From assembly GCA_045532175.1 (NCBI GenBank), contig JAZSFK010000003.1, positions 1 to 64,000 of the forward strand: a stretch of DNA of 64,000 nt, in the 5' to 3' direction. Made by a program: the position numbers and the translations under genes. The stretch is from Fimenecus sp045532175 (GTDB lineage Bacteria; Bacillota; Clostridia; Oscillospirales; Acutalibacteraceae). A model generated the notes under the pieces. It did not search any database, was not told the origin of the DNA, and was given only the letters and a program-made list of their open reading frames with translations. Below are positions 32,403 through 41,482 of the stretch, piece by piece; positions within the stretch are counted from its first letter, which is position 1; each line of letters opens with the position of its first letter.

Positions 32403-33671
32403 ATGAATAAAAGAAATAATAAGTGTGCAAAAGGTACAGCTCGTCGTGTAACATTACGTGTTTCTGTAATTTCGGTTGTTTTGGCCGTTCTTATATGTGC
32501 AAGCTCAGTATTCTTTGCCGCTGGTGAGACCTATTTAGTAGAAATCTACGACGGCTCACAGGTAACGAGAGTTCAGACTTCGGAAATAGAAGCAGAAAAG
32601 GTAGTTGCCGAAGTAGGAATAAAGATGTCAGCAAACGACAAGCTTATTCTTAACCACTTTAAACCCGGTTCAGATAGCAGAATTATCATTTGCCGTGAAA
32701 TTAACGGAGTAATGGTTTTCCCGGTTAGTGCACAGCACGATGCTATGTTTGCGGGTACAATAGCAGAGTTAATTGAGAACCACGACGTGGTGCTTGAGGA
32801 CGGAGCTTTTTCAGATGTCAACACAAACGCTGTTGTGACAAACAATCCCGATATAGTAGTCCGTGAAGCAGTTCAGGTTACTATCAATGTTGACGGAGAA
32901 ACAATTTCCTTTAAGTCAGGTGCCGGTACAGTTGGTGAATTGTTGAAAACACAAAACATTTCCCTTGATGGTGATGATGAAGTAATACCGTCAATGAACA
33001 CTGTTGTTACAGAGGGAATGGTTATTGATGTTCTTCGTGTTGAGTACGTATCACGTGTTGCTACTGAAAGCATTCCGTTTGGAAAGGAAACAGTACAGTC
33101 ATCAGGTATGGCAATGGGAACATCAAAGGTTACCCGTAAGGGTGTTGATGGTGAAAAATCCGTAACCTATAAGGACAGAATAGTAAACGGAGTAGTTGAA
33201 AATTCAGTAGTTGTCAGCGAACAGATGGTAAAAGCACCTGTTAATGAGATAACAACCGTTGGTACATTCGTAAGTATTTCAGGTCTTGGAAATAACAAGA
33301 TTGAAAGAAACGGAAAACCAATTTCTGAAATTGCTCTTCCGTCAAAATATACAATCGGACCCGACAATGTTCCGACAGAGTATAAGTATACAATCACAGG
33401 TAGAGCTGCAGCATACTGTGAACCGGGTGGCTTAACAGCAACGGGTAAACCCGTAATGCCGGGCAGAATTGCGGTTAATCCAAAGCAGATTCCTTACGGA
33501 ACAGAAATGTGGATTGTATCAAATGACGGTGTGGTTTACGGTTATTGTATTGCAGAAGATACAGGCGGATTTGTAAAGAAGGGTTACTTCACCTGCGACC
33601 TTAATATGAACACAGAAGAACAATGTGTTCAATGGGGTGACAGAGGCGTAACGATATATGTTTTAAATTAA
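32403..33671 (+). CDS. RpfB/YabE-like cell-wall protein: DUF348, G5 and 3D domains
   Basis: A 422-residue exported protein. It has a basic N-terminus with a signal/anchor segment (about 20-40), DUF348 repeats (about 45-190), a G5 domain (about 205-285), and a C-terminal 3D domain. The 3D motifs are TATGKPVMPGRIAVNPK, IPYGTEMWI and AEDTGG, whose aspartates define the MltA-like fold. Such proteins are presumed peptidoglycan-cleaving lytic enzymes linked to growth or spore outgrowth. ATG 32403 is favoured over ATG 32400 because GGAG is 7 bases upstream rather than 4. Confidence 0.9.
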   Translation: MNKRNNKCAKGTARRVTLRVSVISVVLAVLICASSVFFAAGETYLVEIYDGSQVTRVQTSEIEAEKVVAEVGIKMSANDKLILNHFKPGSDSRIIICREINGVMVFPVSAQHDAMFAGTIAELIENHDVVLEDGAFSDVNTNAVVTNNPDIVVREAVQVTINVDGETISFKSGAGTVGELLKTQNISLDGDDEVIPSMNTVVTEGMVIDVLRVEYVSRVATESIPFGKETVQSSGMAMGTSKVTRKGVDGEKSVTYKDRIVNGVVENSVVVSEQMVKAPVNEITTVGTFVSISGLGNNKIERNGKPISEIALPSKYTIGPDNVPTEYKYTITGRAAAYCEPGGLTATGKPVMPGRIAVNPKQIPYGTEMWIVSNDGVVYGYCIAEDTGGFVKKGYFTCDLNMNTEEQCVQWGDRGVTIYVLN

Positions 33672-33698
33672 GGAGAGTATTTACTCTCCTTTTTTTAT
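33671..33698 (+). terminator. Rho-independent terminator
   Basis: AGGAGAGTA/TACTCTCCT stem followed by T-run. Confidence 0.9.
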
Positions 33699-33756
33699 TG
33701 CATTTTTATGCTGTTATGATAAAATATAATCAAAAGAAAATTGCGGGGTGACAATA

Positions 33757-34335
33757 ATGAAATCGTTGACAGAATTGCCAATGGGGTACAGACAGATTTT
33801 TTCGGTAAATCTTCAAAAAGATAAGAAAATTGCCATGGTTATAAATATAGGTGCCATTATTATCGGGATAATAATGGCTGTGCCTATGCATTTCTATATT
33901 TCCGTAACATCATTGTTTGATTTTTCACAGGGTATGGGAAATTACCTTGCACGATTTATTGTTTTGATGGTGTCTATGATTGCCTATATAATCCTTCATG
34001 AGGCGGTTCATGGTGTCGCTATGAAAATCTGCGGGACAAAAAAGATAAAATATGGATTTACAGGCTTGTATGCCTTTGCGGGAAGCGATGATTTTTATGA
34101 CAAAGGGAGCTATATTTTTATAGCGCTTGCACCTGTTGTTCTTTGGGGAATTGTCCTTGCGGTTATAAATTGCTTTGTTCCTGAAAGCTGGTTCTGGGTG
34201 GTATATTTGATTCAGATAGCAAACATCAGCGGTGCAGCGGGGGATATTTATGTTACTGCAAAATTTTCAAAAATGCCCGACGATATTTTAGTCAAGGATA
34301 TTGGTGTGGGGATGACGGTTTATTCTGCGGAATAG
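33757..34335 (+). CDS. DUF3267 membrane protein with HExxH motif
   Basis: A 192-residue membrane protein with about four hydrophobic segments. HEAVHG lies at the end of the second segment (ILHEAVHGVAMKI), a zincin-type HExxH site, which fits the DUF3267 family of putative membrane metalloproteases. A later GAAGDIYVTAKF segment could supply the third ligand. ATG 33757 follows GGGGTG at 7 bases. Role unknown. Confidence 0.82.
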   Translation: MKSLTELPMGYRQIFSVNLQKDKKIAMVINIGAIIIGIIMAVPMHFYISVTSLFDFSQGMGNYLARFIVLMVSMIAYIILHEAVHGVAMKICGTKKIKYGFTGLYAFAGSDDFYDKGSYIFIALAPVVLWGIVLAVINCFVPESWFWVVYLIQIANISGAAGDIYVTAKFSKMPDDILVKDIGVGMTVYSAE

Positions 34336-34356
34336 AATATATTGTGGAGTGTCTTT

Positions 34357-35892
34357 ATGAGAGTATTGACTGTTGAAGAAACAAGAAAAATTGAAAAATT
34401 AGCCAACGAAACAGGCTTTTCATATATGCAACTTATGGAAAATGCAGGGTTGTATTGCGCAAAGATTATTCGAAAAACCTTTGAAAATACAAGCAAGAGA
34501 GATGTTCTTGTTGTTTGCGGAAAGGGGCGAAACGGTGGCGACGGATTTGTCATAGCAAGAAAACTTTTTGAAAATGGATACAATGTTACTGTTGTGATGG
34601 CTATGGGGCCTTCTGCAGACGAACTTTCTTCGGAAATGTTTTCACGAGTACGTGCGCTTGAAATTCCGGTTGTTTATTATGACGGAACGTCAGTTACGGA
34701 AAAGCACTTTGAAACGGCACAGATTATCGTTGATTGTGTATTCGGCATTGGCTTTCACGGGTGTGTTAATGAGATTTGTTCATCACTTTTTTCAAGAATT
34801 AACTCTTCAAATGCAACGGTGGTAAGCATTGATATTCCGAGTGGTCTTGAAGGGGATAGCAGTAAAATAAATCCCCAAGCAGTCCGTGCTGATATAACAA
34901 TTGCCGTACTTGCATTAAAACCAGTTCATACTTTAAAGCCCTCTGCTGAAAGGTGCGGAAGAGTTATTTTAGCACCTCTGAACATTCCGGAAAAATGCTT
35001 TAATAAGGTGAATGCTTCTTATTTTACGGTTAATAGTGAAGAAATAAAAAAATTCTTGAAAAAGAGAGAGTCAGAAAGTCATAAGGGCACATACGGAACA
35101 GTTCTTGTAATAGGCGGTAGTTATGAAATGCCAAATGCTGTTTATTTTGCATCTCAAGGTGCGGTGAACAGCGGAGCAGGACTTGTTAAGGTAGCATTTC
35201 CTGAAAAGGCATATAATGCGCTTGCACCAAAGACTTATGAACAGGTTTTAATTCCTCTTGAGAGTAACGAGTCAGGCAGAATTTCCAAATGTAATATTAT
35301 TCGCCTGGAAAGAGAATTGCAAAAATGCTCCTGCGTAGTGATTGGTTGCGGAATGGGTGTTGACGAGGATACAAGGGCAATCACCGAGTATGTTATCAGC
35401 AATTCAGAAAAACCCGTTATTATTGATGCGGATGGAATAAATTGTCTGAAAGATAATATAGATATACTAAACACGGCAAGGTCATCTGTGATTTTAACTC
35501 CGCATCCGAAGGAATTTTCAAGAATAATGAATGTATCCGTAGATGAAATTCTTGAGGATAGAAGAAAATTTCTTAAGGATTTCACAAGAGCATATAATTG
35601 TACTCTTGTGCTTAAGGGAGCATCTACGCTTGTAGGCAATAATACCTATGACGATGTGTATGTTAATCAGACCGGAAATCCGGGTATGGCAACAGGTGGC
35701 AGCGGTGACGTTCTGGCGGGTATTATAGCTTCCTTTATTGCACAAGGGGTGGATACCTTCAAAAGTGCTATTGCAGGTGTTAATATTCACGGCTTAGTTG
35801 GTGATGCAGTCAGCCAAAAATATTCAATGATGGGAAACACACCAACATTGATGCTTGATGAGTTGCCGTCAGTTTTGAAAAAATTTGAATAA
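34357..35892 (+). CDS. nnrD: bifunctional NAD(P)H-hydrate epimerase / dehydratase
   Basis: Repairs damaged, hydrated NAD(P)H. The 511-residue protein fuses an N-terminal YjeF epimerase (VCGKGRNGGDGFVIAR near residue 48-63) to a C-terminal ADP/ATP-dependent dehydratase with GGSGDVLAG (447-455). ATG 34357 has GGAGTG 5 bases upstream. It lies 21 bases after the DUF3267 gene and 11 bases before a lipoprotein gene. In other Firmicutes this gene lies close to alr and mazEF, matching the mazF found just downstream. Confidence 0.95.
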   Translation: MRVLTVEETRKIEKLANETGFSYMQLMENAGLYCAKIIRKTFENTSKRDVLVVCGKGRNGGDGFVIARKLFENGYNVTVVMAMGPSADELSSEMFSRVRALEIPVVYYDGTSVTEKHFETAQIIVDCVFGIGFHGCVNEICSSLFSRINSSNATVVSIDIPSGLEGDSSKINPQAVRADITIAVLALKPVHTLKPSAERCGRVILAPLNIPEKCFNKVNASYFTVNSEEIKKFLKKRESESHKGTYGTVLVIGGSYEMPNAVYFASQGAVNSGAGLVKVAFPEKAYNALAPKTYEQVLIPLESNESGRISKCNIIRLERELQKCSCVVIGCGMGVDEDTRAITEYVISNSEKPVIIDADGINCLKDNIDILNTARSSVILTPHPKEFSRIMNVSVDEILEDRRKFLKDFTRAYNCTLVLKGASTLVGNNTYDDVYVNQTGNPGMATGGSGDVLAGIIASFIAQGVDTFKSAIAGVNIHGLVGDAVSQKYSMMGNTPTLMLDELPSVLKKFE

Positions 35893-35903
35893 GGTAATGT
35901 GTA

Positions 35904-36401
35904 ATGAAAAAACTTCTTTGTATTTTCTTGTGCGTTTTTCTTTTGCACGGATGTGAAACAAGGAAGGATATTGAAAATGAGATTCCTGATTTTACGGGAT
36001 TCAAAGCAGATGTAAATACAACAATAAATGATGTCAAAATCAGCGCAAAAGTGGAGTATATGTCTTTTGCACAACTGGTTTTGACATTTTCCTTGCCTGA
36101 AAGTGCAGACGGGATGACGATTGAATTTTCAAATGAAGAATATATTGTCACGTATGACGGATTAACTTTTACAATGTCAAAAACCGGTATGCCGTATAGT
36201 GGGATATGCGATATGATAAGAATGTGTGCGGAAAACATAAAAGCGGCAACATTTGACGGTATCTGTTATACTTTTTCTTCTGACGGACATACATATAAAT
36301 TGGCTATGGATGAAAAGAACTGCTTTAAAACTCTTACCGTAGATGAAACGCATATAATCAACTTTGAAAATTTTGAATATATAATGGGACATACTGAGTA
36401 A
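35904..36401 (+). CDS. lipoprotein, unknown function
   Basis: A 165-residue protein with a type II signal peptide and lipobox LLHGC (cysteine at residue 17). The rest is a small soluble domain with no recognised family, ending ENFEYIMGHTE. Its place between nnrD and mazF corresponds to the position of the ydcC-type lipoprotein in B. subtilis, but sequence similarity to that family is not evident by eye. Confidence 0.8.
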   Translation: MKKLLCIFLCVFLLHGCETRKDIENEIPDFTGFKADVNTTINDVKISAKVEYMSFAQLVLTFSLPESADGMTIEFSNEEYIVTYDGLTFTMSKTGMPYSGICDMIRMCAENIKAATFDGICYTFSSDGHTYKLAMDEKNCFKTLTVDETHIINFENFEYIMGHTE

Positions 36402-36496
36402 ATCAGGAATAAAATATATTACTCCCTGTTTTTTTACCTTTAATGTTTATTTTTGCAAAATCAAGGTAAAAATAAGTGTGTAAGGAGTGATATTAA

Positions 36497-36841
36497 ATGA
36501 ATGTAAAAAGAGGGGACATATATTACGCTGACTTAAGTCCTGTTGTGGGTTCCGAGCAAGGTGGGGTCAGACCTGTACTTATAGTGCAAAATGATGTTGG
36601 TAATAAATATAGTCCGACAGTTATAGCAGCTGCCATTACAAGTCAACAGGATAAATCAAGAATGCCCACACATATAAATGTTAACGGTGACACCTGCGGA
36701 CTCAGTAAGGATTCCGTGGTGTTACTTGAACAGGTCAGAACGATAGACAAACAAAGATTGAAAGAAAGAATGGGTAATCTTTCCACATCGGATATGAATA
36801 AAATAAACAGAGCACTTACAGTAAGCTTTGGCTTGATGTAA
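36497..36841 (+). CDS. mazF: MazF/EndoA-family mRNA interferase
   Basis: A 114-residue toxin of the type II MazF/PemK family, very close in pattern to B. subtilis EndoA (NdoA): RGDIYYADLSPVVGSEQGG, RPVLIVQND, and SVVLLEQVRTIDKQRL. EndoA cleaves mRNA at UACAU-type sites; site choice here is unknown. An AAGGAGTG site precedes ATG 36497. No antitoxin gene fits in the 95 bases upstream or just downstream, unlike the usual ndoAI-ndoA pair. Confidence 0.95.
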   Translation: MNVKRGDIYYADLSPVVGSEQGGVRPVLIVQNDVGNKYSPTVIAAAITSQQDKSRMPTHINVNGDTCGLSKDSVVLLEQVRTIDKQRLKERMGNLSTSDMNKINRALTVSFGLM

Positions 36842-36848
36842 AATGTAG

Positions 36849-36930
36849 GGCGGGGGTGCGGGTCCCCGGTGGAGAACTCTGCGAAGCAGAAGCACCGAAC
36901 AAGCCGACAGGCGAGACCCTTGCTCCCGCC
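36849..36930. repeat. GC-rich multibranched palindromic element
   Basis: An 82-base GC-rich island in A/T-rich DNA. The outer arms (36849-36864 and 36915-36930: GGCGGGGGTGCGGGTC against GACCCTTGCTCCCGCC) pair with a few wobbles. Inside are CGGTG/CACCG, CTGC/GCAG with a GAA loop, and GCC/GGC with a GACA loop. It lacks a T-run. The rest of the mazF-groES gap holds the groES promoter and CIRCE. Confidence 0.65.
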
Positions 36931-36973
36931 GTTTATTAATTTATGAAATAATTATTAATTTTACATAAAACAC

Positions 36974-37002
36974 TTGATTTTTTGGAAAAATGTGGCTACA
37001 AT
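36974..37002 (+). promoter_or_regulatory. sigma-A promoter of groESL
   Basis: TTGATT (36974-36979), 17-base spacer, TACAAT (36997-37002). Confidence 0.75.
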
Positions 37003-37006
37003 ATAA

Positions 37007-37033
37007 TTAGCACTCGAAAGGGTAGAGTGCTAA
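37007..37033. promoter_or_regulatory. CIRCE operator (HrcA binding site)
   Basis: Perfect TTAGCACTC-N9-GAGTGCTAA between the promoter and groES, indicating HrcA-controlled heat-shock regulation. Confidence 0.98.
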
Positions 37034-37070
37034 AATTTGTATTCAATAATCTTTCAGGAGGTAATATAAA

Positions 37071-37355
37071 ATGACTATCAGACCACTTGCAGACAGAGTT
37101 GTACTTAAATCTGCTGAAATGGAAGAAACAACAAAAAGCGGCATTGTTCTTGCAGCATCTGCTCAGGAAAAACCACAGGTTGCTGAGGTTGTAGCAGTAG
37201 GATCCGGCGGACTTATCGACGGACACGAGGTTGAGATGTACGTTAAGGTTGGCGATAAGGTAATTATCGGTAAATATTCAGGCACAGAAGTTAAGATGGA
37301 TAACACAGAATACACTATTGTCCGTCAGGCAGAAATTCTTGCAATCGTAGAATAA
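37071..37355 (+). CDS. groES: co-chaperonin GroES
   Basis: A 94-residue, 10-kDa chaperonin that caps GroEL. It starts with MTIRPLADRVVLK, has the mobile-loop region EETTKSGIVLAASAQEKPQ, and ends with the EILAIVE type terminus. An AGGAGG site lies upstream. It is 15 bases before groEL in a CIRCE-controlled operon. Confidence 0.98.
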   Translation: MTIRPLADRVVLKSAEMEETTKSGIVLAASAQEKPQVAEVVAVGSGGLIDGHEVEMYVKVGDKVIIGKYSGTEVKMDNTEYTIVRQAEILAIVE

Positions 37356-37370
37356 GGAGGGCACAGTCTA

Positions 37371-39008
37371 ATGGCTAAACAGATTATTTATGGTGAGGAA
37401 GCTAGAAAGGCTCTTCAAAATGGTATTGATAAATTAAGCAATACAGTTAAAATCACACTTGGACCAAAGGGTAGAAATGTTGTTCTTGACAGAAAATACG
37501 GCGGTCCGCTTATTACTAATGACGGTGTAACAATCGCAAAGGAAATCGAGCTTGAAGATGCATTCGAAAATATGGGTGCACAGCTTGTTAAAGAAGTTGC
37601 AACAAAGACAAATGACGTTGCCGGTGACGGTACAACAACTGCCACACTTCTTGCTCAGGCTCTTGTTCGTGAGGGTATGAAAAACGTTGCTGCCGGTGCT
37701 AATCCAATGGTAGTTAAAAAGGGTATGAAGGCTGCTGTTGATGCAGTTGTTGCAGAGGTACTTAAAAATGCAAAGCCTGTTGAATCAAGTGAGGATATTG
37801 CTCGTGTTGCAACAGTTTCTGCTGCTGACGAATATGTTGGTAACCTTATTGCTGATGCAATGGCAAAGGTAACTGCAGACGGTGTTATCACAATTGAAGA
37901 ATCAAAGACAAGCGAAACATATTCCGACGTTGTTGAGGGTATGCAGTTTGACCGTGGCTACATTTCACCTTATATGGTAACTGATACTGACAAGATGGAA
38001 GCAGTTATTGATGATGCACTTATCCTTATTACAGATAAGAAAATCAGCAATATTCAGGAAATCCTCCCACTCCTTGAACAGATTGTTCAGTCAGGCAAAA
38101 AGCTTGTAATAGTTGCAGAGGACGTTGAGGGTGAAGCACTTTCAACAATTCTTGTTAATAAACTTCGCGGCACATTTACTTGTGTTGCTGTTAAAGCTCC
38201 CGGATTTGGTGACAGAAGAAAGGAAATGCTTCAGGATATTGCAATCCTTACAGGTGGTCAGGTAATTACATCTGATTTAGGCCTTGAACTTAAGGACGCA
38301 CAGCTTTATCAGTTAGGTAGAGCAAAGCAGGTTAAGATTTCAAAGGAAAACACAATCATCGTTGACGGTGCAGGTGAACAGGATACAATCAAGGGCAGAA
38401 TTAACCAGATTAAGGCTCAGATTGCTGAAACAACATCTGATTTTGACCGTGAAAAGCTTCAGGAAAGACTTGCAAAGCTTGCTGGCGGTGTTGCAGTTAT
38501 CCGTGTTGGTGCTGCTACTGAAACAGAAATGAAAGAAAAGAAACTCCGTATTGAAGATGCTCTTGCTGCAACAAAGGCTGCTGTTGAAGAAGGCACAGTT
38601 GCAGGTGGCGGTGTTGCTCTTCTCGGTGCTATTAAGGCTGCAGAATCCCTTCTTGACACAGAAGATGCTGATTTCAAAACAGGTGTTAAAATCGTTATTA
38701 AGGCTATTGAAGAACCTGTTCGTCAGATTGCAGCAAATGCAGGTCTTGAAGGCTCAGTTATCGTAAATGAAATTGTAAACGCAAACAAGGTTGGTTACGG
38801 CTTCAACTTTGCAACAAGCGAGTATGTTGATATGTTTGAAGCAGGTATCCTTGACCCTGCAAAGGTAACTCGTTCAGCACTTCAGAATGCATCTTCAGTT
38901 GCAGCTATGGTGCTCACAACAGAATCACTCGTTGCAGATATTCCTGACCCACAGGCTGAGGCAGCTGCTGCCGCAGCAATGGCTCAGGCAGGCGGCGGAA
39001 TGTATTAA
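37371..39008 (+). CDS. groEL: chaperonin GroEL
   Basis: A 545-residue 60-kDa chaperonin that folds proteins inside its double ring with ATP. The nucleotide-binding motif is GDGTTTATLLAQ (86-97 region). The sequence ends in a Gly/Met-rich tail (AQAGGGMY). Full-length and intact. An AAGGAGG site precedes the start. Confidence 0.99.
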   Translation: MAKQIIYGEEARKALQNGIDKLSNTVKITLGPKGRNVVLDRKYGGPLITNDGVTIAKEIELEDAFENMGAQLVKEVATKTNDVAGDGTTTATLLAQALVREGMKNVAAGANPMVVKKGMKAAVDAVVAEVLKNAKPVESSEDIARVATVSAADEYVGNLIADAMAKVTADGVITIEESKTSETYSDVVEGMQFDRGYISPYMVTDTDKMEAVIDDALILITDKKISNIQEILPLLEQIVQSGKKLVIVAEDVEGEALSTILVNKLRGTFTCVAVKAPGFGDRRKEMLQDIAILTGGQVITSDLGLELKDAQLYQLGRAKQVKISKENTIIVDGAGEQDTIKGRINQIKAQIAETTSDFDREKLQERLAKLAGGVAVIRVGAATETEMKEKKLRIEDALAATKAAVEEGTVAGGGVALLGAIKAAESLLDTEDADFKTGVKIVIKAIEEPVRQIAANAGLEGSVIVNEIVNANKVGYGFNFATSEYVDMFEAGILDPAKVTRSALQNASSVAAMVLTTESLVADIPDPQAEAAAAAAMAQAGGGMY

Positions 39009-39013
39009 TAAGT

Positions 39014-39034
39014 GCAAAACGCAAAATGCAAAAC
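39014..39034. repeat. heptanucleotide repeat (GCAAAAY)
   Basis: Three 7-base units GCAAAAC, GCAAAAT, GCAAAAC; the reverse complement resembles the array at 13334-13375. Confidence 0.55.
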
Positions 39035-39040
39035 GATATT

Positions 39041-39067
39041 AGCTCCCTTGAAAGAGGGAGCTTTTTT
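39041..39067 (+). terminator. Rho-independent terminator of groESL
   Basis: AGCTCCCTT/GAGGGAGCT stem (with a GAAA-type loop) and a T-run. Confidence 0.9.
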
Positions 39068-39070
39068 ATG

Positions 39071-39099
39071 TTGATTTTGCTTGCTTTGAGGTATATAAT
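39071..39099 (+). promoter_or_regulatory. sigma-A promoter
   Basis: TTGATT (39071-39076), 17-base spacer, TATAAT (39094-39099). Confidence 0.65.
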
Positions 39100-39128
39100 T
39101 AATTTATAATCTAAAAGGAGTTGACATT

Positions 39129-39512
39129 ATGAAAATAGCAGTAACTTATGAAAATGAACAAGTATTTCAGCATTTTGGCCACACAGAAAAATTTAAAATA
39201 TACGAAGTGCAGAATGATGAAATTGTAAGTATGAATATTGTAAATACAAATGGTAGCGGTCACGGTGCGTTATCAGGATTTTTAAAAGACAATGGCGTGG
39301 ATGTGCTTATCTGTGGCGGTATCGGTGGCGGTGCGCAGAATGCACTTAATGAAGCAGGAATCAAGTGGTTCGGCGGGGTAAAAGGTGATTGCAATAGTGC
39401 TGTAATTTCATTTCTTCTCGGCAAACTTGATTATAATCCTGACGCGAAATGTGACCATCATGACCACGAACACGGTGAAGGTCATACCTGTGGTGAACAC
39501 GGTTGCAAGTGA
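39129..39512 (+). CDS. NifX/NifB-family (dinitrogenase FeMo-cofactor biosynthesis domain) protein
   Basis: A 127-residue protein with the NifX-like domain: MKIAVTYENEQVFQHFGHTEKF and VLICGGIGGGAQNAL. The C-terminal tail is rich in His, Cys, Asp and Glu (CDHHDHEHGEGHTCGEHGC), a likely metal-binding extension. No nitrogenase genes are nearby, so it more likely handles an Fe-S or metal cluster in an anaerobe. An AAAGGAG site lies upstream. Confidence 0.9.
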   Translation: MKIAVTYENEQVFQHFGHTEKFKIYEVQNDEIVSMNIVNTNGSGHGALSGFLKDNGVDVLICGGIGGGAQNALNEAGIKWFGGVKGDCNSAVISFLLGKLDYNPDAKCDHHDHEHGEGHTCGEHGCK

Positions 39513-39589
39513 TTACAGACTCTTTGGTTGTGTAACGATATGACTCACCGGGGGTTTTATGCAATTTTCAAATGAGAGGATTGACAACT

Positions 39590-41002
39590 ATGAAAAAAGT
39601 AATTTCATTGACGTTATGCTTTGTACTGCTTTTTAGCGCTTTTTTGCCCTTGAATGCAACAGCATTTTCAAAAGAAAATTCTTGGGCGGAGTATCTTGCA
39701 GATGGTAAGGGCGTGTATATCGGCCCCGGTGCTGATGATACGGAAATCTATGTTACATGGTATGGTGGCAAGGAAGGAGTTACGCCCGTTGTCTGTGTCA
39801 GTGAAAACGAGGATATGACAAACAGCGTTTGTTTTGACGGAACTGTTCATTCAAGTGACAAGGTGGAACGTTCAAACCACGTTACAGTAACAGGTCTTGA
39901 AAAGGGTAAAACCTATTATTATGTTTGTTCGGACGGAACAAAGGATACTCCTGTCAGGACGTTTAAAACAGTTGGTGAAGATTCATCGTTTTCTGCTATA
40001 TATGTAAGTGATATTCATATTACGGGGAACAGCTACGAGGATGAAAGTCTCTATAAAAGCGCAAAAAGATGGAATGATGTCCTTGTTGAGGCGACAGGCA
40101 GACAGGAAATTTCCCTGATTCTTTCAGGTGGTGACCAGGCAACAGAAGGTCAGCCCTGTGAATACTATGGACTTATGGCACCTGAACAGGTGAAAACGAT
40201 TCCTTTTGCCATGGCAATCGGCAACCACGATGTTAAGAGATACACTTACGACACAATTGCAAATTACCCGAACACAAGACTCAAGGGACTTTCAAAATCA
40301 CTTATTCACGGTGACTATTATTTCGTAAAGGGTGATGTGCTTTTTGTTGTTCTTGACAGTACAAATTCTTCTGCTGCGGACCACTATTCATTTGTACAGG
40401 ATGCAGTTAAGAAAAATCCTGATGTAAAATGGAAAATTATGATGTTCCACCACGATTTGTTCGGTGGTCATATTGAGTCAAGAGAAAGTGAAAACGAGCT
40501 TTTACGACTTCTTTTCACACCTGTTATTGATGCGTTTAAATTTGACCTTGTCCTCACGGGACATAGTCATTGTTTCAGCAGAAGTCATGTGATTTACAGA
40601 AGTGAGGTTACAGAGAATCTTTCCGGTAAAACAAGTGTAACTGACCCTGAAGGCACAATCTATCTTAACAACGGTACACTTCGTGTATCTGAAGAGCCTG
40701 AATATACAGGAGCAATTATTGACTCTGACAGAAAGAGTGAGTATGTGGCAACGGACTATCTTACACAAACAGAATCTGTCTATAATATTCTTGATTTTTC
40801 AAGCGACAGCCTTACAATTAAATCCTATACCTATGGCTCTGACAAGCCTTTTACGGAATTTACTATTTACAAGACTACCAATGATGGCGGACATCCTCAG
40901 AAGAGAGTTCAATGTTGGTTTACAATAGGTAAATACCTTGGTACGGTTTATAATATTATAAATAATATCTCGAGAAGAAGCGAAATCAAGGATAGAGGAT
41001 AA
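39590..41002 (+). CDS. secreted metallophosphoesterase with N-terminal FN3-like domain
   Basis: A 470-residue exported enzyme (signal peptide to about residue 26). The N-terminal fibronectin-like domain (about 40-128) matches the purple acid phosphatase arrangement. The catalytic core shows SDIH (D141, H143), GGDQ (180-183), GNHD (211-214), FHHD and GHSH, the full metallophosphatase set. ATG 39590 begins the signal peptide; AGAGGA lies about 11 bases upstream. A short lipoprotein gene follows 34 bases later. Confidence 0.9.
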   Translation: MKKVISLTLCFVLLFSAFLPLNATAFSKENSWAEYLADGKGVYIGPGADDTEIYVTWYGGKEGVTPVVCVSENEDMTNSVCFDGTVHSSDKVERSNHVTVTGLEKGKTYYYVCSDGTKDTPVRTFKTVGEDSSFSAIYVSDIHITGNSYEDESLYKSAKRWNDVLVEATGRQEISLILSGGDQATEGQPCEYYGLMAPEQVKTIPFAMAIGNHDVKRYTYDTIANYPNTRLKGLSKSLIHGDYYFVKGDVLFVVLDSTNSSAADHYSFVQDAVKKNPDVKWKIMMFHHDLFGGHIESRESENELLRLLFTPVIDAFKFDLVLTGHSHCFSRSHVIYRSEVTENLSGKTSVTDPEGTIYLNNGTLRVSEEPEYTGAIIDSDRKSEYVATDYLTQTESVYNILDFSSDSLTIKSYTYGSDKPFTEFTIYKTTNDGGHPQKRVQCWFTIGKYLGTVYNIINNISRRSEIKDRG

Positions 41003-41036
41003 AACAAGTCAACGGTCAGGACGAGGAGGTAGATAT

Positions 41037-41378
41037 ATGAAAAGAATTATAGCAGTTGTCTTAATATTTATTTGCGTATTTTCATTTACTTCCTGTCAGC
41101 CCAAGAATGAGGGTAAGGACATATTAGAGCCTCATTTTACCGGCAGGGTAGTAGAAAAGTATGAAAAAAGTTGCCTTGTTGAAGTGACAGATATTGGCAA
41201 CGGACACCTTGCTGTCGGTGACAAAGTTGTAGTCAGCACGGATGTTAAAAATTGTCCTCAATTTGATACAGACGACTTACTGATAATTGTGTTTGACGGT
41301 ATGGTTGCTGAAACCTATCCGCCACAGATTTTCCATGTATCGTCAATTACAAAAACAGAAGCAAATGCAAACAGATAA
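41037..41378 (+). CDS. small lipoprotein (DUF3221-like), unknown function
   Basis: A 113-residue protein with signal peptide and lipobox FTSC (cysteine 20). The remaining ~90 residues form a beta-rich domain (HFTGRVVEKYEKSCLVEV, VGDKVVVST) reminiscent of OB-fold-like DUF3221 lipoproteins. A GAGGAGG site precedes it. Probably co-transcribed with the phosphatase. Confidence 0.8.
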   Translation: MKRIIAVVLIFICVFSFTSCQPKNEGKDILEPHFTGRVVEKYEKSCLVEVTDIGNGHLAVGDKVVVSTDVKNCPQFDTDDLLIIVFDGMVAETYPPQIFHVSSITKTEANANR

Positions 41379-41394
41379 AAATAAGTCATTTTAT

Positions 41395-41430
41395 AGAAAC
41401 CCTAGAGAAATCAAGGGTTTCTGTTGTTTT
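41395..41430 (+). terminator. Rho-independent terminator
   Basis: AGAAACCCT/AGGGTTTCT stem, then GTTGTTTT. Confidence 0.7.
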
Positions 41431-41452
41431 AGATTTTGGTGTATGTTATAAT
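41424..41452 (+). promoter_or_regulatory. sigma-A promoter of the GH31 operon
   Basis: TTGTTT (41424-41429), 17-base spacer, TATAAT (41447-41452). Confidence 0.55.
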
Positions 41453-41482
41453 CACTTTATTAAGAATTTGCGAGGAATGGTT

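Noticed and set aside
39129..39512. Evidence for nitrogen fixation
   Set aside because: NifX-like domains occur widely in anaerobes and no nif structural genes are present.
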